From Micropterix aruncella (lineage: Eukaryota > Arthropoda > Insecta > Lepidoptera > Micropterigidae), in assembly GCA_944548615.1 (NCBI GenBank), contig OX155961.1, forward strand, positions 18,541,334 to 18,605,333: 64,000 bases of DNA. The letters are read 5' to 3'. This document shows positions 39,202 to 49,354 of the stretch, one piece after another. The notes beneath the pieces were generated by a model. That model searched no databases. It saw nothing but the letters and a program-made list of their open reading frames with translations, and had not been told where the DNA came from. Numbering within the stretch: position 1 is the first letter of the stretch; each line of letters begins with the position of its first letter. A program made the position numbers and the translations under genes.

Positions 39202-40200
39202 CCTGTTAACCGGGGAAGTCCCTTTAAAATTACGCAACATAAAACGGGCGCGTACTTTTCCATATAGACGTGTTATTACGTTACGCCTGCGCGAGTAATT
39301 TATTATTATTCTATTTTAAGCTATTGCATAGCTTTTATCGCGGGCCTAGTAGCCCACCGCGGCGACCGAATGAAGAAATTTCTTAACTAAAATTAATGAT
39401 TTTAAACTGATAATTACGTCTAAACGAGTACTGCTTACGATTCGAAAAAAATATATGTTAATCAAGAACATTTTCCTAATACTCTTAGCTTTGAATATTT
39501 TATATTTTGTTTATATTACATAGTGTAATTAATTTGTGAAATTAGGTCTAACCGAACACAAAAACGACTACTACGCAAATACTATCTGGCGTATTATTAT
39601 GAAACCTGCACCATTTTAAAGATAATTTAATTATCTATCTTTTTATCTACGATTTTTTTTTCGAATAATCCGTTTTTTTGCTTTATCGAAGACGTTTAAA
39701 TTATTCCGAACCATTTGCTACAGCAGCCGCACATGATTCGGAATAATTTCAACGTTTTCCGATAGAGCGCAGTTATCTGATATCAGAAAAAATAAAATAA
39801 ATAATTATAATTGTATAAGTTGTTAAAAATGCTATGCAATAGCTTTACCGCGACAGTCCCCGAGTGCCACACGTATTTTTTTTAAAATGTTTACAATAAA
39901 TTAAAATACAATGAAATATATTGTTTTTCGCCAGTAATATTTTTTTTCATGGTGCTCGCGGTTCCATGTACGTATAGCACATGTTCACAAATTCTCCGAA
40001 AATAAAATGCACCACAGTGCGCGCCTGGCCTTAAATTCATGTCAATACACTTACCGATGACTCGCACATTCGTAAAACGAAAAAACATATTCCGCCCGTT
40101 CAAAGATAGAACATATATTTCGAGGACGTATCTATACGTCCTACCCGTACTAGATACAGTTTACGTTTGACTCATATATACGTCATGCCCGGTTAACAGG
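39202..40200. mobile_element. TTAA-flanked piggyBac-like nonautonomous element, 999 bp
   Basis: Perfect 13-bp terminal inverted repeats CCTGTTAACCGGG / CCCGGTTAACAGG lie between TTAA duplications at 39198-39201 and 40201-40204. Subterminal 'cgtcctacccg' and 'gaggacgtatctatacgtcc' are near-palindromic. It carries no transposase; a 70-codon minus frame at 39891-40103 is unrecognised. Element T copy 2 is nested inside (39310-39885). TTAA target choice is that of piggyBac elements. Confidence 0.8.
39310..39885 (-). mobile_element. Element T, copy 2, nested
   Basis: Reverse orientation relative to copies 1 and 3, with the same ends ('aagctattgcatagc' at the left edge on the plus strand, and 'gctatgcaatagc ... 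cacacgtatttttttt' at the right). It lies wholly inside the TTAA element, so it inserted later or was carried along. Confidence 0.8.
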
Positions 40201-40204
40201 TTAA

Positions 40205-40779
40205 GGAGAGTAGGAATATATAGAATCCCCGACAGATACATACAGAGTAAGTAAAAAATATCCTCGAATGATTCTTCTAGAGAAATTTACCTAAAGACCA
40301 ACCACAAATCAATCAAGGAAAATAAATTTGTAAAAACTATTTCAAGCGGTTGTGATCATTGGTATAGGATAGCCTATAACTTCGTAGCCAAATAAATCTT
40401 TCCTGAAATAAAAAAATATCGATGCCAAACATCAGAAATTTTATAAACAGGGTTTTTTATGTAGTTAATGTAATGTCTCTAACAACTATTCATGAAATCT
40501 ACCTATAAATACAAATGTTTTTTTTCTTTTTTAATTTATTATACTGATTGGTATTATATACTTAAATACCTATAAAGAGAGATCCTGGAATAATGTTAAA
40601 TAACTATATTCATTTATAAAATTCTCTTTTTCTTTAAATTTTCTTGTTTACTTGGTTTTCCTTTGGTTTTTGTTTAAGCAAATAAAGCGTTTAATTACTG
40701 TAATTGATTATTTACTCTAATAGCGTAAATAAAACATAATCCAATTTGTTTGCATGACTTTTTGCTGCATCTGGTAATG
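40205..40779. other. AT-rich interval, nothing recognised
   Basis: AT-rich text without supported features. Confidence 0.4.
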
Positions 40780-41062
40780 TTGTGGTGTTGTTGTGGTTTC
40801 TAGTCTTAATTGTGAAATTTCACAATTGGCTGATTTATTGTCATACGAAAATCTCTTACAACCAACCCTACTATAAAGTGTTTATACGTATGTGTGCGTG
40901 TAACCCTTGTGTAAGTATGTGTTTTCTTACTGCATTTGATCGACAGAATAGAAATGCAATTCTGTTACTTTATCCCAACAGAGAATGGAGACCCAGCCGG
41001 GAAACGAGCCCGTAACCTTACAATGTAAGATCAGACGACCTAGCCACTATGCTTCGGGCCGT
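40780..41062 (-). mobile_element. tRNA-derived SINE, copy 2
   Basis: The minus-strand head 'cgaagcatagtggctagg' is an A-box type sequence and 'gggctcgtttcccggc' fits the B box and T-arm of a tRNA. The body matches 36150-36372. 'gtgaaatttcacaatt' near 40815 is a short palindrome in the tail. Pol III transcription is expected for this class. Confidence 0.75.
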
Positions 41063-41949
41063 GTATTTGCCATGCCATTTGTCAGTTGTTTATTTGTCAT
41101 TTGTCACATGTTCATTGTGTTACTTTTACCGCCGCACATTCGATACTATAAACTGCCACGTCTCTTGAATTTATTCGTTAAAATTGACTAGTGACGTAAA
41201 ATTGCTGCTAGGTTTGTTATATCCCCCAACCTAGTTCAACGCCCTCCTTGTGACGGTGGAGAACCCGCTCAAGCAGTACTTTTAGCATAAGCCTGGAAGC
41301 GGTTTTCACGTCAATTCGCGACGATATAACCTGCCATATAAAAAAGAAAGGTTTAAGTGGGTAGATGAATTTTAGTTTTCGTCTCCAAAAGAGTGGATCT
41401 TGGAAATTTCCTTACTCGGGCCTGCCGAAGAAGGATAATTTTAATAGGTTAATTTATCACCTGTCCCCGTCGCGCAAATTTTACATATATCTATGTGCGG
41501 GTTGCTCTAATATTGTGAGTTATCGATGATCGGAGTCCCCACTTCGTGTGCTTGATGTTTCTCGGCGATTACATGTGGTGAGATAAACACAGTGTTTTAA
41601 AATTTTAACCATTTAATTATTAAGGAGAGGTTAAGAAGAGTTGGCTTACCAGTGGGAGCGTTGACGGAGACAGTGAGTAATTATGTTACTTGTACGTGCT
41701 TATATATTAGTGAAATTGATGTGAGTTTGGTAAATTTCGTCTAAATATAAAGTGATGATTCTAAAAGACGCTGTTTTCTTTCCGATGATAAAATTACAAT
41801 CGTTTGAAAGACGAAATTTTTATTTCTTTAAATAATATTAATAATCAGACAAGTCGATATTTTTGCCTGTAACATGACGTCAATTGAATCTCGGAAATCG
41901 AAATGTTTGTTGATTAAAAATGTTACATGGTTCATCATCATAAGTCGCT
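41063..41949. other. Interval before a LINE remnant, no frame called
   Basis: 41215-41560 is GC-richer ('ccccaacctagttcaacgcc', 'ggtggagaacccgctc') and may be LINE-derived noncoding sequence given the LINE remnant downstream. Unconfirmed. Confidence 0.3.
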
Positions 41950-42387
41950 ACAGCTATATACCCAGGCCGAAGACTATACACAAACTCTTTCTTAGATTCC
42001 TGTACTTTAAACAGTATGGATGTTATCCTTTCCTATACCTACATAATTAATCTAGGGATGGTTGAATCCAACTCACTAAGCTTAAGAAAAGATTGGCTGA
42101 CGATCAGCCAGATACATAAATTGCTTAGGGGGTTCGTTGGTAATCTGACCATCCTGAGAAGAATCGGTCTGTTTGTATCTGCCAATTACTGCCGTGCTAA
42201 AACTCACTTATTTTCCGCGTTACCGCGAACTAGAACTAACATCGTTCAACACTGCTTCACGGTGCGGACGCTTCGTACCCTAAATACACTATATTCGGCT
42301 GAGCTAGGATTCGATATTTGGACAGTGAATTTAGCTCAACTACAAAGCACGGTAATGGCATTTCTTAGCAATCAAGGAATTAGGTAA
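41950..42387 (+). pseudogene. LINE polyprotein C-terminal fragment
   Basis: Two frames. From about 41972 'HKLFLRFLYFKQYGCYP' matches the 'R.LR.LY.K..G.YP' block of jockey-type LINEs. After a frameshift near 42030 the frame to 42385 gives 'DWLTISQIHKLLRGFV' and then 'LFSALPRTRTNIVQHCFTV', with 'LRTLNTLY' and 'LGFDIWT', the 'F..P..RTN......R..R.LN' and 'DIF' tail. The stop is followed by AT-rich 3' sequence. Related by pattern to 3578-3799 and 20850-21160 but a different family or age. Confidence 0.78.
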
Positions 42388-42699
42388 ATACGTAGTAAAC
42401 AAGTTAAAAAAAAGTAGTAGGTACCTAATAAATAATAACAAATATTAAATAATGGATATGTGTTATAATTTAGTATATTTTTTACCGATTTTTTATTAAT
42501 AATTAAAAAACTTTACATATTAGGCAAAGTTAATTATGTTTTGGTAAATAAAAATATAAAAAATAAATAAATATATTTATTCATACTTATCAGGTAGCAC
42601 GGAAATGTGTGAGACAGAATACCCAAAAGTGCACCGTAACGTCTTTTTGCACCTTCGACAGAAACGACAACTTCGGATTTGGTTAGCAGCCACAGAGAA

Positions 42700-44120
42700 A
42701 TTCTTCTCTCCTACAATATAGCGATTACTTGGATTGTCGACTACAGCGGGCGAGCCCGTCACCACAGGAAGTTTTAACGATTAGTCGTTCTATCTCCCTG
42801 TAGTGAGCGTAGAAGACTTGGGACAAAACAGTCCACCATCTAGCTACGCCACAACCCGTAAGAGACCAACGCCTTAACCGCGAGATAGCCAGTAATGTTA
42901 CCTGGCGGGCCGACACTCGCGCCCTTACTTCCAATTATGACCTCTCGATTGGCTCCGAGTTCGAGGTCGCTTGCGCGGTCCTCTCCCTTACGAAGCGGTG
43001 AAACGGTTTATACCGAATCTATCGCGGACCACGGCGTCCTTTGCCCGGCTCTTCACCCAGGATCGGATGGCCGATGGTCATTTCAAGAGCAGTCACCGTA
43101 AGGTCCGGAACCACCCCCGCTCTATAGGAAACAGTACAGCTCCCAGACTCCCCCGACTGTTAGTCAGAGTAATGGGCCCTTGCTGAGTTGGCCACGAAGA
43201 CCCATTCTGTTTCAGGGTCGGTCACACTCACGGGTCAACACCCATCCGATGGCCTCCACGCATGGGGTGCGAGCCTGGGTAGGACACTGGGTTAACCAGT
43301 CTCCCCTGGGAATCAATCCTCTGGCGCTCCTGGACGGTCTGCGCACCGAGCGGCGCAAGCCAATCGATTGTGCTCTCCGACTAACAATCGGGGGAGTCTG
43401 GGAACTGTATTGTTTCCTATAGAGCGGGGGTAGTTGTCTACCTTACGGCGACTGCTCTTGAAATGACCATTGGCCATCCGATCCTGGTTCAGAGTCGTGC
43501 AAAGGACGCCTTGGTCCGCGAAAGATTCGGTGCACTCCGTTTCACCGCTTCGTAAGGGAGAGGACCGCGCAAGCGACCTCGAACTCGGAACCAATCGAGA
43601 GACCGGAGAAATCTGGTCACAATTGGAAGTGAGGGCGCGAGTATCCCGAGCCCGCCGGGTTTATTCCTGGCTCACTCGCGGTAAGGCGTTGGACTCTCAC
43701 GGGTTGTGACGTAGCTGGACGTAGAATTGTACTGTCTGAAGTCTTCTACGTTCACTGCAGGGCGACAGAACGACTAATCGTTAAAACGTCCTGTGGTGAC
43801 GGGCTCGGCCGTTGTAGTAGACACCGCAAGATGTTAGTCAGAGTCAGGGAGCTAACGGGCCCTGGGGAGCTAACGGGCCCATGATGAGGTGGCCACGATG
43901 ACCCATGTGTTCAGGGTCGGTCACACTCACGGGTCAACACCCATCCGATGGCCTCCACGCACGGGGTGCGAATCCTGGGTAGAACACTGGGTCAACCAGT
44001 CTCCCTGGGAATCAAACCTCTGGCGCTCCTGGACGGTCTGCGCACCGCCAATCGATTGTGCTCTCCGACTAACATATTGAGATGTCAAACACAACGGGCG
44101 AACCCGATGACTATGTGTAT
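42700..44120. repeat. Family G composite: inverted pair plus direct partial copy
   Basis: Three pieces of one GC-rich family. 42720-43170 is in reverse; 43180-43815 is forward and its right part (43380-43815) is the inverse of the first piece; 43890-44070 repeats the left part of the forward unit. Landmarks: 'acgggtcaacacccatccga', 'ggcgctcctggacggtctgc', 'agcgggggtagttgt', 'ggagaggaccgcgcaagcga', 'gcggtaaggcgttgg' and 'acgactaatcgttaaaac', with a GC hairpin at the end. Several frames of 60 to 93 codons read through it on both strands, as expected for a stop-poor GC repeat; none is called. Confidence 0.75.
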
Positions 44121-44274
44121 GGTGTGAGGTTGCAATTGAGGTGAGTTTCAATTTTGCGGTTTCCAGTGATATGTTTATTTTGTTATTATTAGAGTTGTTT
44201 TTTTTACCATTTTTAAAAAGAGTGCTGTTCTTAATTTCCTTCTTAATTATGCAAGTGTTGTAGTATCATGTATA

Positions 44275-44882
44275 TACAAAAAAAATACGTGTGGCACTCG
44301 GAGACTGCCGCGGTAAAGCTATTGCATAGCATTTTTGACAACTTATGCAATTATGATTATTTATTTATTTTATTTTTTCTGATATCAGATAACTGCGCTC
44401 TATTGAAAAACGTTGAAATTATTCCGAATCATTTGCGGCTACGGAAGTAAATGATTCGGAATAATTTAAACGTCTTCCGATAGAGCGCCGCGCACGATTT
44501 TTTTGTTCGATAAAGCAAAGAAACCGGATTATTCGAAAAAAATCGTAGATAAAAAGATAGATAATTAAATTATTTTTAAAATGGTGCAGGTTTCATAATA
44601 ATACGCCAGATAGTATTTGCGTAGTAGTCGTTTTTGTGTTCGGTTAGACCTAATTTCACAAATTAATTACACTATGTAATATAAACAAAATCTACAATAT
44701 TCCAAGCTAAGAATATTAGGAAAATGTTCTTGTTTAACATATATTTTTTTCGAATCGTAAGCAGTACTCGTTTAGACGTAATTATCAGTTTAAAACCATT
44801 AATTTTCGTTAAGAAATTTCTTCATTCGGTCGCCGCGCTGGCCTAGGCCCGCGATAAAAGCTATGCAATAGCTTAAAAATAG
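44275..44882 (+). mobile_element. Element T, copy 3
   Basis: Same orientation as copy 1: A-run, 'tacgtgtggcactcgg', 'aaagctattgcatagc', then 'gatatcagataactgcgctc' and to 'ctatgcaatagctta'. It has about 35 bp more inner sequence than copy 1 around 'atgattcggaataattt', forming an inner hairpin with 'aaattattccgaatcat'. Confidence 0.82.
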
Positions 44883-45714
44883 AATGCAGATAAAAAAATA
44901 ACGAACTTAAATAATTAAAAGACAATATACATCCGAGTATACACAGGAAAACTGTGACACACAAACAATAGCTGATATTATTTATTATTCAATTTAAAAC
45001 AAAATTAATAGGAAGCGCTAAGCCTCCGTATAATACATTTATGGATTCGGGCCCCACGTATCGCCCATTTTGCAGCACTCTCTCTCTGTCTTCTTGGTGT
45101 TTTTGTTTCTTCGTTGGCTGAGCGCGAGGGTATTAAAAGGAGCTTAGGCCGTTGAGAATTCGCCGGCCGCTATACAGACGGACGGACGGCCAAAAACGTA
45201 ATATTTGAGGCTTAGGGCGCTCTGCGCTCGCGTCCGCGTGCGTTTCATCCGAACTTAATTAAACTGGTTAACAAGGGAGGGTGTCCTGGGCGGGCTAACG
45301 CATTCGCTTAAAACTTTCGCCTTTAAATGATTGCCCTGCTCCACCTTGCCGTCTTTCGCCGTCACGGCGTCATGGTTCTTTATAGAAAGGATATTTACGG
45401 GCCTTTAGATTAATTGTGACACCGAAACCAGGCCCTTTGGTTCGAATCAAAAACCGGGCGAGGCCTTTTCTTTCTGATAACTGCCGAGATCTGTCCTTGA
45501 TAACGTCTCCTCGGACCTACTAATAATGAAACAACATTTGTCTTATAGTAGGAGTTTGTTTTGTTATAAAATGTACAAATAGAGGGCACAGCCAGTCTTT
45601 TAGAGCGCACTGCTGATTCGTGTTTGTAAATAATTGTGCATGTCAGCTCCGACGCGCGAATGGAGTTTAGTCTTTAATTGCGATTGTCAATAATTATACA
45701 ATAGAGTAGGGGGT
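44883..45714. other. GC-richer unique patch, no gene recognised
   Basis: 45040-45640 has mixed composition with CpG ('gagaattcgccggccgc', 'ctctgcgctcgcgtccgc', 'gtctttcgccgtcacggcgt') and does not recur in the window. A 66-codon minus frame has no motif. It could be regulatory or an untranslated exon. 'gggtattaaaaggag' at 45129-45143 is TATA-like. Confidence 0.3.
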
Positions 45715-45722
45715 AAATTGAT

Positions 45723-45756
<34 letters not shown>

Positions 45757-46480
45757 GCCGATCAATCAACCAATCAATCTATCATCAAACATCAATAATC
45801 CACCACCAATCAATCATGCAATTATCAATCAATCAATCAATCATCATCAATCAGTCATCACCAATCAATCGTCATTAATCATCATTGTTCCCGCTCCGAA
45901 GCGGGACGATCGGAATACTTCGGGAAATTTCGGATACACTCTCAACGCGAAACGGACGGTATCGCGGCAAGTGTCGTCGGGCAGTATTCGACATGACAAC
46001 GTAACGTGGGTGCGCGCGTCCGCCGTTCGTGCCAAAATGCTCGCGCGTCCGCTACAGAACAATTATTGGGGTGCGTCTATCATCATTTCAGCTTAAGAAT
46101 ATACCTTCAGATCAACCTCCAGTCTCATCACCGCACACATACAAGGTTAGCGTTGACATATACCATCTCTCTTCCACTCCCATATCTACGTTGATGTCGT
46201 CACTTTCCGGCGAAATCAATCATCATCAATCGTCATTAATCAATCATCATCTATTAATCATCATGAATCAATCATCATCAATCCATCAATCAATGAGTCA
46301 TCATCAATCAATCATCATCAATCAATCATCATTAATCAATCACCATTAACCAATTAGCATCAATCAATCATCATAAAACAATCATTATCAATCAATCATC
46401 ATCAATCATCGTCAATCAATAATCAGCAATCAGTCATGGTCAATTAATCATCATAAATCAATTGATTAGTTTATTATCAG
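45715..46480 (+). repeat. ATCA/ATCAATC-rich satellite in two blocks
   Basis: Block 1 (45715-45890) opens with TGATT-type repeats and switches to the complementary CAATC type at about 45765, so the first 100 bp can fold back. Block 2 (46209-46480) is CAATC/CATCAT only. A 315-bp GC-richer insert (45891-46208) with 'cgcgcgtccgccgttcgtgc' separates them. Frames through it are Asn/His/Ser-rich artefacts. Confidence 0.85.
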
Positions 46481-46624
46481 TATGTGTTGGCTCGTATGCT
46501 GTCAAATTTCATTGAAGTTACGGTCACCTGTTGGGTATTGTTTCACTCTTTTTAATTTTCGCATTTAACTGACATTAAACGCAACGCTTATTATTAACGT
46601 TTAATTTCACTATTCATCTAATTG

Positions 46625-47160
46625 CTGCACGGTTTGCGCACCGTGCGGCGACGGCAAATCAGTATGCGCACTCTGAATAATTACTGAAGAAGTCGGGAGA
46701 CTATGAAAATATACGGTTTTTACAGCGGGGGTGGATGTTGACCTGTCGTCAAACACTCTTTAAATGACTGATTAGCTACTTCAGAGCCGGGTAAAAGATG
46801 CCATTGGTCCGCGATAGATTCAAAATGAATCACTGCTAAATATACGGCAGGTAGAGGTAGCGCAAGCGTCTTCAAACCCGTAACCAGTCGGGAGATTAGA
46901 GGTCTCTTGATGGTTAATTCCAGGCAGAGATATCCTTCCAAAACTGGTAGTCAAGGTGCGAGGCTGCCAGCTTGGTATCTTTCTCGGTGCCTCGCCGTAA
47001 GGCGTTGGCCTTTGAAGGACATGTTGGCTTAGCTAGACGGTAGGTTTGTATTTGTCTTTTTCCATACATTTCACGGGAGTTTATCATTAAAACTTCCTGA
47101 GGTGACGGGTTTGCCTGTCTTAGTTGACACCTCTAAGTTGGGTGGCGGGTTCGCCTATAA
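46625..47160 (+). repeat. Family G, copy lacking the left part
   Basis: 'cacggtttgcgcaccgtgcg' (itself a hairpin), 'agcgggggtggatgttgacc', 'ggtccgcgatagattc', 'gccgtaaggcgttggcc', 'cattaaaacttcctgaggtg' and 'acgggtttgcctgtc' in family order. It is about 70% like the 43180-43815 unit by eye. Confidence 0.7.
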
Positions 47161-49061
47161 GAGTTAACAACTTTAATGTGTATGTATACGTAATAAAACC
47201 GTTCTCGCTTTGTTTAAGTTTTCATATTTTGACAACTATCCGTTTAAGTGGTCTTTGATTACACTAATAACCAAACAAACGGCTACACGCCGTAGGACAT
47301 TTAGGCGAATTGCTGCAGACACCGTTTTATTTGCGATCCATTTCGGCTGGAACCGAATCTATTTTCGAGAGCTCTAGTTGCAATATTAGAAGAGCTCTAT
47401 TGAGAGCAGTGTTTCAGTCGACGACGACGTAAAGCACCCTTTAAGCCTTCCGCCCATTGGCCACACTCCCCCCTTCCCTCGTCCACTCGTTCTTCTCCCG
47501 CTGTGCCCGACCTGGACACCTGCGCGCCCTCCTAAAACATCCCAACTTAGCGGGGCTTCCACGCAGGAGTTTAACATTTAATTAACTTGAATGTTATTGT
47601 GATTATAGCAGAGAAGCAGCGGCCATCGCGCGCTCGGCGGTCGCCTCACTCTATATATCACCTGCATACTGCGGCACGGGCTTACGTCCGACACTTTCAA
47701 CTTAAAAGTTGAGCCAAACTTTGGTTTTTGTTAACCTAAGCAGGGTGAGGTTTTAATTAGTGACATCCTTAAAGTGGGTGAATCAGTACGAGCTAATAAG
47801 CAACGTTTAATAAAAAAAATCGGTTGTCTGTAAAGTCGGTTTACTGACGATAGTTGAACGTGACAACGTCATAAGAAAATACTGATGGAATGGCTGCATT
47901 TGAAGCAGTTTCATTTAAGATTCTGATATTGTTTATTACAAACACCCAAAAATATATGCTTTTATACTCACCGATTTGACTACAACATGTAAATGTATTA
48001 TTGTATAGCAGTATAATTGTATTATTGTTTAAAGATTATTGTTTTTTTTAATTTGAAAGTTTGAAATCTCAAACTGTTAAATAACGGTTTGAGAAGCGTT
48101 TGAGCACGCTGCGCCATGTAGCGGTAGGTAATACGTCGTAAATAAACAATATCAGCGACATTTTACCAACCGCTAGATAGCGCATCGTAATGATAGCTTT
48201 CAAACTTTTTTTTAAAAAAAAATTAAAGTTGCTTACTTCCTTGCACTTTGTTGTACCCACAAGAAAATTGTCCGTTCAGTAATAACATTCCGTATATCAA
48301 GAATACATATAAAATTATGTCAATAATTTAAATCAATCTAGTGATTTTCATTCGTACTATTTTAGACTGAGGTTAGTAAATAATTCTTGTTGCAACCGGT
48401 AGATGGCAGCATTTATATTGAATAATAAATATAATAAATGGAACGCCTCAGAGAGAGGTAACGCAGCATGAGTCATGTTTTTTCGTGCGTGCAGCCGCCT
48501 CCATCGAATTATAAGACGTTGTCACGTCAAAAAATACAAAAAACACAAAAGATTTATTTCTTCGGATATTTTTTTAAATTTGGATATTTGTAAAAGTGTA
48601 CGTTTAACAAATTACAACAATAATTCATGGATAATAGTTCTGATTAAATTGTTATTCTCGTTAATACATCTAAGCCTTAATACTTTTCTGATTTGTTTTC
48701 CTTTAACTTGCGAAGTGAAAATATATTGAATTAGAGCAAAACAAATATTGTACACCTTATCTTACACCGTACTCTAAAATATTGCCTGCAGGCAATAAGC
48801 TCGCATTTTCTCAAGAATGAAGTTTTATTATTATTATTATTATTATTATATGTATAGAAATAAATATGGTAAACTGTATAGAAAATAAAATAAGACCTAT
48901 CCATTTTGTACGACCGAATTACAGTTCACAATAAAAACATTATTAATATTAATTATTATTATCTATGCATCGATTGCCCTGACCTGTTTTTAATGGTATA
49001 TTTTCGTGCAGTACCATCGTGACTCACTCGCCAAACGGAATTTTACCACCTTTTGCAGGTT
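47161..49061. other. Interval with GC-richer patch and one LINE tail
   Basis: 47280-47740 is GC-richer and unique in the window, with a pyrimidine-rich stretch at 47463-47500 and 'gagagctctagttgcaatat...agagctct' local inverted repeat at 47369-47400. At 48780-48850 'aataagctcgc ... aatgaagttttattattatt' is a LINE 3' end with a (TTA)n tail. No gene was recognised. Confidence 0.35.
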
Positions 49062-49354
49062 AGCAATAATTTTGTACAAAACTTTATAACTAATTTCGTT
49101 AAATTTATATCTATTTGTTATTATTTCCTTTCTATGGCGCCTTTTTTGTTTTATAAAATGTTAATCCAGGTTTGTTAGTCGGCTGAAACAAATGCCTAAT
49201 AATTCCGCTAGAGGTCCATAGTGGGAGAAATATTCTATTTAATTGTCGACTGACAACTGTCGAGAGAGAGTAAGAGCGCTTCATCTAATTGTACGTACGG
49301 GCTGCGGCATTTTAATTATAAAAATCAGTTTTCGCATAAAATCGGTGTTTAAAC

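Noticed and set aside
42577..44151. Many frames of 60-93 codons with similar Arg/Ser/Pro-rich peptides in family G
   Set aside because: They occur in several registers and on both strands of the same GC-rich repeat, so they reflect repeat composition and not a gene.
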